A DNA stretch of 64,000 bases from Solibacillus daqui (GTDB lineage Bacteria > Bacillota > Bacilli > Bacillales_A > Planococcaceae). The stretch is taken from contig NZ_CP114887.1 in assembly GCF_028747805.1 (NCBI RefSeq), forward strand, positions 241,501 through 305,500. Direction: 5' to 3'. The position numbers were made by a program, and so were the translations under genes. Position 1 is the first letter of the stretch, and each line of letters opens with the position of its first letter. This document shows, piece after piece, positions 1 to 8,655 of this stretch. Below the pieces are notes generated by a model. It was given only the letters and a program-made list of their open reading frames with translations, had not been told where the DNA came from and did not search any database.

Positions 1-1
1 T

Positions 2-859
2 GTTGTGTTAACTGGAATCCCATTATCACGTTCATCAATCAGTGCATCAGCAGCGTCCGAATACCCCGATTTTTTCCGTAAGGCGTGGCACTTATTTACA
101 ACCTATTCAATTGATGAAAACGTTGATTTTCGCGAAATGAAGGTGGTAGATGTAGGCGATGTGAAAATGCATGGCACGAATATTTTACAGTGCCATGCCA
201 ATATCGAAGCAGCAATGAAAAACGTGTTAAGTGAGTGCCCAAACAGTTTTTACGTGCAAATCGGAGGCGATCATTCCATAACTGCACCAATTGTTCGCGC
301 ATTTCAGGAGCATACGAACAAACGCATTGGCATTTTACAGTTTGATACCCATTTAGATTTACGTGCTACCGATTCAGATGGCCCAACAAACGGTACGCCA
401 ATCCGCCAGCTGCTTGATGCAGGTGTGGTGCGTGGTGAGGACGTTTACAATATTGGACTTCACGGCTTTTATAATGCACCGAGCTTAATTCGCGCGGCAG
501 ATCATTACGGCGTGAACCGTATAACATTAAAGGATTTTCGTCGTAAAGGTGCAAGTGTCTTAATTGCTGAAGTAATGGCCGAGCTTGCTACGAAGGTCGA
601 TATTGTCTATGTCACGGTTGACATGGATGTACTTGATATTACCTATGCACCAGGAGTTCCGGCATCTACACCAGGTGGTATGCGTACGGATGAGCTGTTT
701 GATTTATTATTTGAGGTTGGGAAGTACGAACATGTATGTGGCATGGACTTTGTTTGTCTGGATCCTCACCGTGATTCGCGGGAGCAGCAAACTGTCAAGG
801 CCGGGGTATATGCCTTTTTACAGGTGATGCTGTCGCGATTTATGCATGTAAAAAAATAA
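2..859 (+). CDS. Formimidoylglutamase-like ureohydrolase (HutG type), 5' truncated by window edge
   Basis: This is a ureohydrolase-fold Mn-dependent hydrolase. Such enzymes split formimidoylglutamate, agmatine or arginine; the N-terminal VLTGIPLSRSSIS and the DGPTNGTPIRQLLD stretch look most like HutG of histidine degradation. The metal-binding motifs are visible: GGDHS near residue 87, FDTHLD near 113 and VDMDVLD near 204. The frame is open to base 2, so the GTG at base 5 is probably internal and 20-40 N-terminal residues lie outside the window. No other hut gene follows in this window, so the substrate is inferred. Arginase or agmatinase is the alternative. Confidence 0.8.
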   Translation, partial: VVLTGIPLSRSSISASAASEYPDFFRKAWHLFTTYSIDENVDFREMKVVDVGDVKMHGTNILQCHANIEAAMKNVLSECPNSFYVQIGGDHSITAPIVRAFQEHTNKRIGILQFDTHLDLRATDSDGPTNGTPIRQLLDAGVVRGEDVYNIGLHGFYNAPSLIRAADHYGVNRITLKDFRRKGASVLIAEVMAELATKVDIVYVTVDMDVLDITYAPGVPASTPGGMRTDELFDLLFEVGKYEHVCGMDFVCLDPHRDSREQQTVKAGVYAFLQVMLSRFMHVKK

Positions 860-925
860 TGGATTCAAGGGCTGTCCGGAAAGTTAGTTCAAGAGTAAGC
901 TTCTTCAAATAAATTAATGTGAAGA

Positions 926-975
926 GAAGGGGTGTTAAAAGTTAAATAGACTTATAACACCTCTTTTTTATTTGT
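926..975 (+). terminator. Intrinsic terminator after the ureohydrolase gene
   Basis: An imperfect hairpin pairs GGTGTT with AACACC, with an inner AAGT/ACTT pairing, and is followed by CTCTTTTTTA. The sequence from here to the next gene (about 145 bases) shows no ORF. A partial hairpin-like piece at 880-900 (GCTGTCCGG) resembles the R3 repeat hairpin but is too short to call. Confidence 0.6.
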
Positions 976-1119
976 TGATAAGCAGAAATTTTTGGATTTT
1001 TAGCAATGTCTAGGTACTTACGCTAGTTCCTCGTCCCATCAGCATGCCCCTTTAAAAGTGGTGGATCGTTTACTGAGTTTTGTATAATAATACTAATTTA
1101 ACTGAAGAGGTGATATATC

Positions 1120-2340
1120 ATGAGTTTACTATTAAAAAATGTCCGTCTTGAAACAGGATATCAGTTTGAAAATGAAGAAGTCATCAGAACAAATACCGAG
1201 CTAATGGATATTTTGATGGAAGATGGCGTTTTTAAAAAAATAGAAAAGCAAATAGAGCCATCAGAAAATGTGACAGTACTTGATGCAAAAGGTCGTTTAT
1301 TATTACCATCATTAAAGGATATGCATATACATTTAGATAAAACGTATTACAGCGGGCCATGGAAAGCACCGACAATTGCTAAAAAGGGCATTTGGACACG
1401 TATTGAAGAAGAACAGCAGTTATTACCAAAGCAACTGCCCGTAATGGTTGATCGTGCACAAGCGATTATTGAACTCTTAATTAGTAATGGTCATACGCAT
1501 ATTCGAACACATTGTAATGTAGATCCACTAATCGGAACGAAACATGTTGAGTTGGTACTTGAGCTTTTAGAAAACTACCGAGATAAAATTACATACGAGT
1601 TAGTGGCATTTCCGCAGCACGGGTTATTGCACTCACAGGTGGAACAACAATTGCAGCAAGCGTTACAAATGGGCGCAACGCATATTGGGGGATTGGACCC
1701 AGCAACTGTCGATCAAGATATAAATCGCTCTCTCGAAACGATGGTCCGCTTAGCGCATGAGGCAGATAAAGGGATTGATATCCATCTACATGATGGCGGG
1801 ACACTAGGGGAATATGAAATCCATCGTCTCATGGATTATTTAGAGCACTATCAGTTTAAAAATGAAGTAACAATTAGTCATGCCTTTGCATTGGCAGACA
1901 TTTCGACAGCTTCATTAGAAAAATTAATGGAACGAATGAAGAAGCATCAAATTAATATTGCAACAACTGTGCCTTTTGGACAAAATCGCCCAACGATTCC
2001 AGTTTTCCACTTAACAAACAGTGGCATTGGTGTTGCCGTGGGACACGATAGCTTAACGGATCATTGGTCACCTTTTGGTTCAGGTGACACCGTTGATAAG
2101 CTGAAAATTTTAGCGGAGCGCTTTTATTGCAGTGACGAGCGCCGATTAGGACAGTGCTGGAAGTTTGGCTCTGGGAATATAACGCCGCTAAATGAGCAAG
2201 GTCTTCAGCAATGGCCAAAAATAGGTGATGAGGCAAATGCAGTGTTAGTTGAAGCAGTATGTAGTGCGCAAGTAATTGCACGTAATCGTCCAATTGAATA
2301 CGTATTGTTTCGAGGGAATGTAACGTTTGAAAAACAGTAA
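1120..2340 (+). CDS. Amidohydrolase, cytosine deaminase-like
   Basis: Metal-dependent amidohydrolase of the cytosine-deaminase branch, which deaminates or hydrolyses N-heterocycles and related amides in the cytosol. Visible family motifs in order are DMHIHLDKTYY near residue 67 (HxH metal site), RTHCNVDP near 130, HLHDGG near 224 (metal His), ISHAFAL near 250 and VGHDSLTDHWSPFGSGD near 310, where the Asp is the catalytic metal ligand. The length of 406 aa is normal. A good ribosome binding site (GAAGAGGTG) precedes the ATG. It stands alone between two terminators. The substrate cannot be read from the sequence; cytosine, creatinine-like or triazine-like compounds are all handled by relatives. 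Confidence 0.8.
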   Translation: MSLLLKNVRLETGYQFENEEVIRTNTELMDILMEDGVFKKIEKQIEPSENVTVLDAKGRLLLPSLKDMHIHLDKTYYSGPWKAPTIAKKGIWTRIEEEQQLLPKQLPVMVDRAQAIIELLISNGHTHIRTHCNVDPLIGTKHVELVLELLENYRDKITYELVAFPQHGLLHSQVEQQLQQALQMGATHIGGLDPATVDQDINRSLETMVRLAHEADKGIDIHLHDGGTLGEYEIHRLMDYLEHYQFKNEVTISHAFALADISTASLEKLMERMKKHQINIATTVPFGQNRPTIPVFHLTNSGIGVAVGHDSLTDHWSPFGSGDTVDKLKILAERFYCSDERRLGQCWKFGSGNITPLNEQGLQQWPKIGDEANAVLVEAVCSAQVIARNRPIEYVLFRGNVTFEKQ

Positions 2341-2343
2341 TTG

Positions 2344-2374
2344 TAGGGAGAGCTAAAAATAGCTCTCCTTTTGT
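2344..2374 (+). terminator. Intrinsic terminator after amidohydrolase gene
   Basis: Perfect hairpin GGAGAGCTA/TAGCTCTCC with a short A-rich loop, followed by TTTTG. Confidence 0.85.
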
Positions 2375-2457
2375 TCGTTGATTGTATTAGTAATTTATTG
2401 GTAAAAATATGAAACTTAACCTTTTCCTTGACGTATATAGAAGGAGGAGGTGTGTGT

Positions 2458-2742
2458 ATGTTTAAGCGTAAAATGTTGTTCTCGTTATTCGGAGCATTGA
2501 TTATACATATCGCTTATGTTCTGATACAGCTATTAATTGGCATTATCCAAACGTTTTTCTATCAGCCTCAATTTGCACCGAACGATGTTGTATTGCAATC
2601 AGAGGTAGTGTTTGGGTTTATTATGCAGGGTACGCCACTAATATTACTCGGGAGTTATGTTATTGTCGCAGTCGTGTTGTTTACAATATTAAATACAAAG
2701 GAAGCATTAAAAAGAAAGGTGCGAGGTCATGATCGAAATTAA
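2458..2742 (+). CDS. Small two-helix membrane protein, unknown
   Basis: A 94-aa protein with two clear hydrophobic segments (about residues 7-30 and 58-82) joined by a polar loop, and a basic C-terminal tail. The start chosen is the ATG preceded by AAGGAGGAGG with good spacing; an upstream in-frame GTG/ATG has no such site. It overlaps the decayed rtcB-like reading frame by 14 bases, so the two were probably once translationally coupled. I recognise no family. It is likely an inner-membrane protein with both ends in the cytosol. Confidence 0.65.
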   Translation: MFKRKMLFSLFGALIIHIAYVLIQLLIGIIQTFFYQPQFAPNDVVLQSEVVFGFIMQGTPLILLGSYVIVAVVLFTILNTKEALKRKVRGHDRN

Positions 2743-2990
2743 CGGAAAATTTACCGACGCCAAAATTTATACGAATCGCCCACAGCAGGTAGCAATTGAG
2801 CAAATTGATGAGCTCGTAAATCAGTCGTTCATGTCGGGGACAAAGGTTCGTATTATGCCGGATTATCATGTTGGTAAGGGCTGTGTGGACAAGACGTGGA
2901 TTTTGATAAAGCCTACAGTTCACATTATAAATAACTCGCAAATTTGAACAGCTTGATAAACCAATCAGTTTCCCGCTATACGAATGAATT
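2729..2990 (+). pseudogene. Decayed N-terminal remnant of an RtcB RNA ligase
   Basis: The first ~50 codons (MIEINGKF...KIYTNR..., then KVRIMPDYHVGKGCV) match the N-terminus of RtcB-type RNA-splicing ligases. In RtcB the corresponding motif is PDCHAG, whose Cys binds Mn; here it is Tyr, so the metal site is lost. After KGCV the similarity stops abruptly and the frame ends at 2947. Short protein-like pieces then continue in other frames (for example KFEQLDKPISFPLYE ending near 2987), which is what a gene broken by deletions and frameshifts looks like. A full RtcB is about 380-480 aa. No function is expected. Confidence 0.7.
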
Positions 2991-3095
2991 TGAACACTTT
3001 TAGTCATGTATGAAAAATACATGTTTTAATTGCAAGCGTGTGCACTTGAGTTTCGCTAAAAAACAAGCCACAATAAGGTTTGAGGAGGCGTGACA

Positions 3096-4154
3096 ATGAC
3101 ATTAGCGCTTACAGAACAACTTCAACAACGTATTGAATTTTTAACTTTATATAAACAAGAAACAAAGCAATCAGACACTTGGCTAAAACAGCGGATACAG
3201 CAGGCACAAGAACGGGATTTTTCATTAACAACCGATGAGCTCACATATGGTGCACGTGTTGCCTGGCGCAATAGCAATAAATGCATTGGCCGTTTATTTT
3301 GGAACAGTTTAACGGTGTTTGACCGCCGTGAATTACTAGAGCCTCAACAAATTTTTGAAGCACTAGTAACGCATATTGACTTCGCAACAAATGGCGGCAA
3401 AATCCGACCAGCGATTTCGGTGTTTGATCCGACGCGGGTGCGTATTTGGAATCATCAGCTTATTCGTTATGCGGGCTATGAAACGGAAGTAGGCATTATT
3501 GGTGATTCGGATTCACTCGATTTTACGAAAGTTTGCGAACAACTGGGCTGGCATGGGGAACGTACAAATTATGATGTACTACCACTTGTTATTCAAGTAG
3601 ATGATAGTGTGCCGCAAGTTTTTGAAATTCCGAAAGAAGCTTTACTAGAAGTAACTATTACGCATCCTGATTATGATTTTAGTCAGCTGAACATGCAGTG
3701 GTATGCGGTTCCAATTATTTCGAACATGCGCTTTAACATTGCGGGTGTGGATTATCAGGCTGCACCATTTAACGGCTGGTACATGGGCACGGAAATCGGC
3801 GCACGTAATTTAGCAGATGATTACCGGTATAATTTTTTGCCGGATGTAGCACTAGTAATGGGGCTAGATACATCACGAAATGCATCATTATGGAAAGACC
3901 GCGCGTTAGTGGAACTCAATTTAGCGGTGCTCCATTCCTATAAACAAGCAGGAGTCAGTATTGTCGACCACCACACAGCCGCGCAGCAGTTCTTACTATT
4001 CCAACAGCAAGAACAGGAAAGTGAACGTGAAGTTACTGGTAACTGGGTATGGCTTGTGCCACCATTATCGCCTGCAACAACATCGATTTATCATCAACCA
4101 ATCGACAACACATTAAAAAAACCAAATTATTTGTATCAAACACAGCCTTATTAA
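3096..4154 (+). CDS. nos: Bacterial nitric oxide synthase oxygenase
   Basis: Haem enzyme that oxidises arginine to citrulline and NO, with a separate reductase supplying electrons; in Bacillus and Staphylococcus it protects against oxidative stress and antibiotics. The haem-thiolate motif WRNSNKCIGR is present (Cys about residue 63), as is the substrate-binding segment GWYMGTEIGARN that carries the arginine-binding Glu. The length of 352 aa fits the oxygenase-only bacterial form (about 360 aa). ATG 3096 is preferred over GTG 3090 because GAGGAGG lies 7 bases upstream of it. The gene has its own promoter region and a strong terminator, so it is monocistronic. Confidence 0.95.
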   Translation: MTLALTEQLQQRIEFLTLYKQETKQSDTWLKQRIQQAQERDFSLTTDELTYGARVAWRNSNKCIGRLFWNSLTVFDRRELLEPQQIFEALVTHIDFATNGGKIRPAISVFDPTRVRIWNHQLIRYAGYETEVGIIGDSDSLDFTKVCEQLGWHGERTNYDVLPLVIQVDDSVPQVFEIPKEALLEVTITHPDYDFSQLNMQWYAVPIISNMRFNIAGVDYQAAPFNGWYMGTEIGARNLADDYRYNFLPDVALVMGLDTSRNASLWKDRALVELNLAVLHSYKQAGVSIVDHHTAAQQFLLFQQQEQESEREVTGNWVWLVPPLSPATTSIYHQPIDNTLKKPNYLYQTQPY

Positions 4155-4195
4155 AAGAAGTCAGTGCAAAAAAAATGCACTGACTTCTTTTTTCA
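4154..4195 (+). terminator. Strong terminator of nos
   Basis: Perfect 15-bp stem AAAGAAGTCAGTGCA/TGCACTGACTTCTTT with an A-rich loop and T-run. It may also serve the convergent minus-strand gene. Confidence 0.9.
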
Positions 4196-4226
4196 TAAGG
4201 TTTTATAATAAACAATTTGAGCTGAG

Positions 4227-4781
4227 TTACTTTTTATTTAAGATTAATTGAATCAATTCTTCTCGATCGATTAAATATACATCGTTAATGTCTGCCAATT
4301 TTTCGGCTTGCTTAGTGAAGTGGGAGTTTGTAACAACCCAAGCTTCTGTTGCGTCGTACATTTTGACTGCACCGATAATTTCTTGTACAGCTTTCACACC
4401 AACAGTGCTTGAATAACGCTTTGCTTGTACTGCAATGATGTCATTACCATCTTTTAAAATCAAGTCTGCCCCATAATCACCACTTGTAGCGGTATAGTTC
4501 ACTTTAAAGCCGCGACGTTTAAATAATTCCCCTAAAAAATATTCAAAGTTTTCACCGCTCATTTGGTCAACTTCCCGAATCCCTGATTTGCGAAGCTTGG
4601 CGGTTTTACGAGATTTGGCCCAAATTTTAAACCCAATATATAGCACGAAATAGCAAGCAATTCCATAACCTATACCTTCTAACGTGTTACTAAAATGCCA
4701 GCCAGCATATCCAGCGAGCGCAATGGGCATAAGCCGGAAAATGGGTATGCGCTTTTTATTTCGTCTTCTTTTTTTACGCAA
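4227..4781 (-). CDS. Membrane-anchored Mrr-like restriction endonuclease domain protein
   Basis: The N-terminus is very basic (RKKRRRNKKR) and followed by two hydrophobic segments (about residues 14-32 and 34-52), so the protein is probably tethered to the membrane. The C-terminal part (about 75-180) is a PD-(D/E)XK nuclease domain of the Mrr_cat type: ENFEYFLGELFKRRGF, then the acidic GDYGADLIL and the catalytic AVQAKR (QxK variant). Soluble Mrr cuts methylated DNA; membrane-anchored relatives are common in Firmicutes and their role is not settled. The start is a TTG with AAAGGAG 10 bases upstream. It lies alone, with no methylase near it. Confidence 0.8.
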   Translation of the reverse strand: MRKKRRRNKKRIPIFRLMPIALAGYAGWHFSNTLEGIGYGIACYFVLYIGFKIWAKSRKTAKLRKSGIREVDQMSGENFEYFLGELFKRRGFKVNYTATSGDYGADLILKDGNDIIAVQAKRYSSTVGVKAVQEIIGAVKMYDATEAWVVTNSHFTKQAEKLADINDVYLIDREELIQLILNKK

Positions 4782-4843
4782 TGCAATTGTACTCCTTTAA
4801 TTTACTTACGTTTAGTATAACATAAAAGGGTACATACGTTTGG

Positions 4844-6043
4844 TTATATGGTACGATTTTTTGCGCTTGTAAAGGAAGCAATAAATAATAGCAACGATGC
4901 CAGAACAAATAGCGCGAGCGGCACAAACCAACTATCCGTAACGTCGTGAACAAATCCAAATAACACTGGACCAATAGCCGCGACTAAATAGCCAAAACTT
5001 TGTGCAAAACCTGATAACTCGGCTGCTTCAAAGGCGGTATTAGTCCGCAGTGTAAACAGCATAAGTACAAGACCGAAAGAAGCACCACCTGCAAAGCCTA
5101 AGAAAATCATCCATACGACTGCAAGGCTTGTCCATTCGAATAATAGCCCACTAAAACCGATGAGGTAGCAAATTGTAAAGAAGACGACAATCGGACGTTG
5201 CGATTTCATTTTCTCTGCGATAATTGGAATAATGAATGTCATCGGAATTTGTGAAAACTGCATGATCGATACCATCCAACCAGCCGATGTCGCGTCTAAG
5301 CCCTGGCTAATAAATATTTCCGGAATCCATGCCGCACAACAGTAAAATATAAATGATTGAAAGCCCATCGCTACAGCAATTGCCCAAGCGAGTGGTTGTT
5401 GCCACATTTTTTTCTGCACAGTTTGTTCGGAAGGGGTGTGCATTTCTACTTTGGCATTACGTAAAAGCGGTAGCCAAATGATAAGTGTTAGTAACCCTAA
5501 AATAATGGAAAAGCTAAGGGCAATTTGCCAGCCAGCAGACTGAGCAATCGGAAAGCTTATTCCAGCCGCAATACCTGATGACATATTCATCGACACCGTA
5601 TAAATACCGGTTAATAATCCAATATGTAATGGGAATTTTAATTTAAAATAACTCGGAATCAGTACATTACCAAAGGCAATTGCTACGCCAATTAATATTG
5701 TACCGAGTACGAGCAGTGACGTTACGCCAATCGAACGTAAAATAACGCCAGTACACAATAAAATTACCGAATAAAATAGTGTCCACTCCATGCCAAATTT
5801 TCGTGCAATACGCGGTGCAAATGGTGACACAACAGCAAAGGCTAATAGTGGAATCGTCGTTAGAAAGCCTGCTAGTACATTTGAAATTCCGAGTCCATCA
5901 CGGATAAATGAGGTAATCGGACCAACAACAGTAATCGGTGCTCGTAATGTCGTTGCGAATAAAAAAATGGCGATTATAAAAAATAATAAAGCCTTGTTTG
6001 ATAGTATTTTTTTGCTTTGATAATCTGCTTGTTCGGAATCCAT
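4844..6043 (-). CDS. MFS transporter, CynX/NimT (YeaN) family
   Basis: A 399-aa major facilitator protein with twelve hydrophobic segments. The N-terminal TTLRAPITVVGPI and the following FLTTIPLLAFAVVSPFAPRIARKFG are typical of the CynX/NimT subfamily, which includes cyanate and 2-nitroimidazole carriers. The ATG is preceded by AAGAAGGAG. The substrate is unknown. It is transcribed away from the lysine riboswitch and appears monocistronic. Confidence 0.85.
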   Translation of the reverse strand: MDSEQADYQSKKILSNKALLFFIIAIFLFATTLRAPITVVGPITSFIRDGLGISNVLAGFLTTIPLLAFAVVSPFAPRIARKFGMEWTLFYSVILLCTGVILRSIGVTSLLVLGTILIGVAIAFGNVLIPSYFKLKFPLHIGLLTGIYTVSMNMSSGIAAGISFPIAQSAGWQIALSFSIILGLLTLIIWLPLLRNAKVEMHTPSEQTVQKKMWQQPLAWAIAVAMGFQSFIFYCCAAWIPEIFISQGLDATSAGWMVSIMQFSQIPMTFIIPIIAEKMKSQRPIVVFFTICYLIGFSGLLFEWTSLAVVWMIFLGFAGGASFGLVLMLFTLRTNTAFEAAELSGFAQSFGYLVAAIGPVLFGFVHDVTDSWFVPLALFVLASLLLFIASFTSAKNRTI

Positions 6044-6189
6044 AATCTAGCTCCTTCTTTAAATAATTTATATTATAACAACATATAACGTAAGGGTTAA
6101 TTCTCTGAAAAATAAGAAAAATACTAATTCGTTGCGATCAAATAGTTGTTATGATAGACTATAAGTCGTTATTAAATTTAATAGATATA

Positions 6190-6432
6190 CCTCATGAAAA
6201 AGTGAGGTAGAGGTCGCGACCATTATAATTAGTATAGCTGAGATTGAGGAGAATCGGTGAAGCTTTATGAAAGGAATGGTTGCCGAAGTGTTGTTTTTCT
6301 TCTTAAAAACAATGCTGGGGCTGTTTCCGATAAGGAACAGAACTGTCACATGTGTCGCGCATGTGTTGAGCTATCTTTCAAGTTTTGAGGTTTATAAAAG
6401 CCGTCACATAACTTGTGGCGGCTTTTCTTTTT
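6190..6432 (+). promoter_or_regulatory. Lysine riboswitch (L-box) with terminator, controlling lysP
   Basis: The 5' side AGGTAGAGGTCGCGA, the AGTATAGCTGA segment, GAAAGGAATGGTTGCCGAAG and the downstream GGGGCTG element match the lysine aptamer core in order. The P1 helix closes between AGGTAG (about 6205) and CTATCT (6371-6376), with one G-U pair. About 20 bases later the terminator pairs AAAGCCGTCACA with TGTGGCGGCTTT (6397-6426) and is followed by TTCTTTTT. Established behaviour of the class is that lysine binding stabilises the aptamer and ends transcription. The next gene is a lysine permease, which fits. A 66-aa antisense ORF across it is a shadow. Confidence 0.92.
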
Positions 6433-6503
6433 ATAAAAAAATCTAGAGTCGGTTTATTCGAGCCATAATAAATCGAAGGAAAACTAAATAAGGAGATTTT
6501 TTC

Positions 6504-7961
6504 ATGAGTGAAGTTAAAATAGATCAGCTTGGCAAAAAAAATGAGCTGAAACGTAGTTTAAAAAGTCGTCATATTACAATGATTTCGCTAGGCGGAACAA
6601 TCGGTACGGGGCTGTTTTTAGCTTCAGGTGGCGCAATTGCGCAAGCAGGTCCAGGTGGTGCGTTGCTAGCTTACGCATTAATCGGGATTATGGTGTACTT
6701 CTTAATGACATCACTAGGGGAGATGGCAGCATTCATGCCAACTTCAGGATCATTTAGTACGTACGCAACAAAATTCGTCGATCCGGCGTTAGGCTTTGCA
6801 CTAGGCTGGAATTATTGGTACAACTGGGCAATTACGATTGCAGCTGAAATCGCAGCCGTTTCATTAATTATGAAATATTGGTTCCCAGATAGTTCATCAT
6901 TAACATGGACAATATTATTTATCGTTGTCGTATTAACGTTTAACGTCTTATCCGTAAAAGCATACGGCGAGGCAGAATATTGGTTTGCGATGATTAAGGT
7001 TGTAACGGTTATTATTTTCATCATTGTCAGCTTCTTAATGATTTTCGGTCTATTAGGAGGAAATGATCCGGTAGGTTTCAAAAACTTCTTTGAAGGCGAC
7101 GCACCGTTTAACGGCGGCTTCCTTGCAATGTTCGGTATTTTCTTAGCAGCAGGATTTAGCTTCCAAGGAACAGAAATGCTAGGAGTTACGGCTGGTGAAA
7201 CAGATGATCCAGCAAAAAACATTCCAAAGGCAGTACGTTCAGTGTTCTGGCGTATTCTATTGTTCTACATTTTCGCCATTGGTGCGATTGGTTTATTAAT
7301 TCCATATACGGATACACGTTTATTATCAGAAGATATTGCGACAAGTCCATTTACATTAGTATTTGAAAACCTAGGTGTCGCATTTGCAGCATCCGTGATG
7401 AACGCGATTATTTTAACAGCGATGCTTTCTGCTGGTAACTCGGGGTTATATGCAGCGAGTCGTATGTTATTCCAATTATCGGTTGATGGTAAAGCGCCTA
7501 AAATATTCCAAAAAGTAAATACGCGCGGTGTGCCAATTTATGCATTACTTGCAACATTAGCAGTAGGCTGTCTATCATTCTTAGCTTCATTCTTCGGGGA
7601 TGGCGTTGTCTACATTTGGCTATTAAACGCTTCAGGTATGTCTGGCTTCATTGCTTGGTTAGGGATTGCAATTAGTCATTACCGTTTCCGTCGCGCATAT
7701 GTCGCACAAGGCAATTCATTAAGCGATTTACCGTACGTATCGAAATTTTTCCCATTCGGTCCGCTATTCGCGTTCGCACTTTGTTTGATTGTCGTATTAG
7801 GTCAAAACTATATGGCATTTACAGGTGATACGATTGACTGGTACGGTGTCATTGTTTCGTATATTGGCTTACCATTATTCGCGTTATTGTGGTTAGGCTA
7901 TAAAGTAAAATATAAAACGAAAATCGTGCCGTTAGATCAGTGTGATTTAACGCATAAATAA
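6504..7961 (+). CDS. lysP: Lysine-specific permease
   Basis: A 485-aa amino-acid/proton symporter of the APC superfamily with twelve hydrophobic segments. Long stretches align with E. coli LysP: SRHITMISLGGTIGTGLF, GGALLAYALIGIMVYFLMTS, ALGWNYWYNWA, FSFQGTEMLGVTAGE and WLGIAISHYRFRR. It imports L-lysine across the membrane. The lysine riboswitch directly upstream supports the substrate, since repression by lysine would save uptake when lysine is plentiful. An AAGGAG site precedes the ATG at good distance. The gene is followed by its own terminator and is monocistronic. Confidence 0.93.
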   Translation: MSEVKIDQLGKKNELKRSLKSRHITMISLGGTIGTGLFLASGGAIAQAGPGGALLAYALIGIMVYFLMTSLGEMAAFMPTSGSFSTYATKFVDPALGFALGWNYWYNWAITIAAEIAAVSLIMKYWFPDSSSLTWTILFIVVVLTFNVLSVKAYGEAEYWFAMIKVVTVIIFIIVSFLMIFGLLGGNDPVGFKNFFEGDAPFNGGFLAMFGIFLAAGFSFQGTEMLGVTAGETDDPAKNIPKAVRSVFWRILLFYIFAIGAIGLLIPYTDTRLLSEDIATSPFTLVFENLGVAFAASVMNAIILTAMLSAGNSGLYAASRMLFQLSVDGKAPKIFQKVNTRGVPIYALLATLAVGCLSFLASFFGDGVVYIWLLNASGMSGFIAWLGIAISHYRFRRAYVAQGNSLSDLPYVSKFFPFGPLFAFALCLIVVLGQNYMAFTGDTIDWYGVIVSYIGLPLFALLWLGYKVKYKTKIVPLDQCDLTHK

Positions 7962-7965
7962 ATCT

Positions 7966-8000
7966 AAAAGAAATCTCTTAACGGAGGTTTCTTTTTTTAT
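7966..8000 (+). terminator. Terminator of lysP
   Basis: Hairpin GAAATCTC/GAGGTTTC (one G-U) followed by TTTTTTT. Confidence 0.8.
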
Positions 8001-8087
8001 TGAAATCTTTGAATGTTTTTACATTTAGTCACATAAAATTCTAAATGAAGATATTGGTAATGCTATAATAAAGGAGGGGGAGCTAAT

Positions 8088-8639
8088 ATGAATTTAGTAG
8101 ACAAAGCAACACAATTTATTGCACTAAAATATGATGGGCAACGACGTACAGCCATGCAAATTCCGTATGTGACCCATTTATTTGGGGTAGCCCGAATGTT
8201 AAAAAACAATGGTTATCGTGATATTGTAGTTACAGCAGGGTTGTTACATGATATTCTAGAAGATAATTTAGCAAGTGATGCTGAATTAATCGAGCTTTTT
8301 GGTTCAGAGGTGCTAGAACTTGTAAAGGCAACTACCGAAATGTCAAAAAGCTATACATGGCAAACCCGTAAAGAATATGTAATAGCAACAATAAAAGATA
8401 AATCACCTGACGAGTTAGCGATTTTATTGGCAGAAAAAATACAGAATGTGAAATCTATTTTTGCAGAGTTAGAGCAATTTGGAGAAGGCCTATGGGAGAA
8501 CTTCAATGCGCCAAAAGAGCGGCAAGAATGGTATTATAGAAGTATTATTAAACAAGTTGAAACCTACCATCCGAATGCGCTACTACTACCACAATTACAG
8601 CAAGCGGTAGATAAGCTATTCGTGAAGGTTGCTTATTAA
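8088..8639 (+). CDS. HD-domain phosphohydrolase, RelA/SpoT hydrolase-like
   Basis: A 183-aa single-domain protein of the HD superfamily, close in style to the (p)ppGpp-hydrolase domain of SpoT and small Mesh1-like enzymes. The motifs are TAMQIPYVTHLFGVARML, GLLHDILED near residue 50 (metal-binding HD), then LLAEKIQNVKSI near 122, where family members usually read LADKLHN. The Asp-to-Glu change there may alter metal binding or substrate. No synthetase domain is present. It may hydrolyse a phosphorylated nucleotide; the substrate is uncertain. The gene immediately downstream starts within about 20 bases of its stop and is probably co-transcribed. Confidence 0.7.
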   Translation: MNLVDKATQFIALKYDGQRRTAMQIPYVTHLFGVARMLKNNGYRDIVVTAGLLHDILEDNLASDAELIELFGSEVLELVKATTEMSKSYTWQTRKEYVIATIKDKSPDELAILLAEKIQNVKSIFAELEQFGEGLWENFNAPKERQEWYYRSIIKQVETYHPNALLLPQLQQAVDKLFVKVAY

Positions 8640-8655
8640 GGAAGTGAAGAGACGG

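Noticed and set aside
6149-6349. 66-aa minus-strand ORF
   Set aside because: It is the antisense of the lysine riboswitch.
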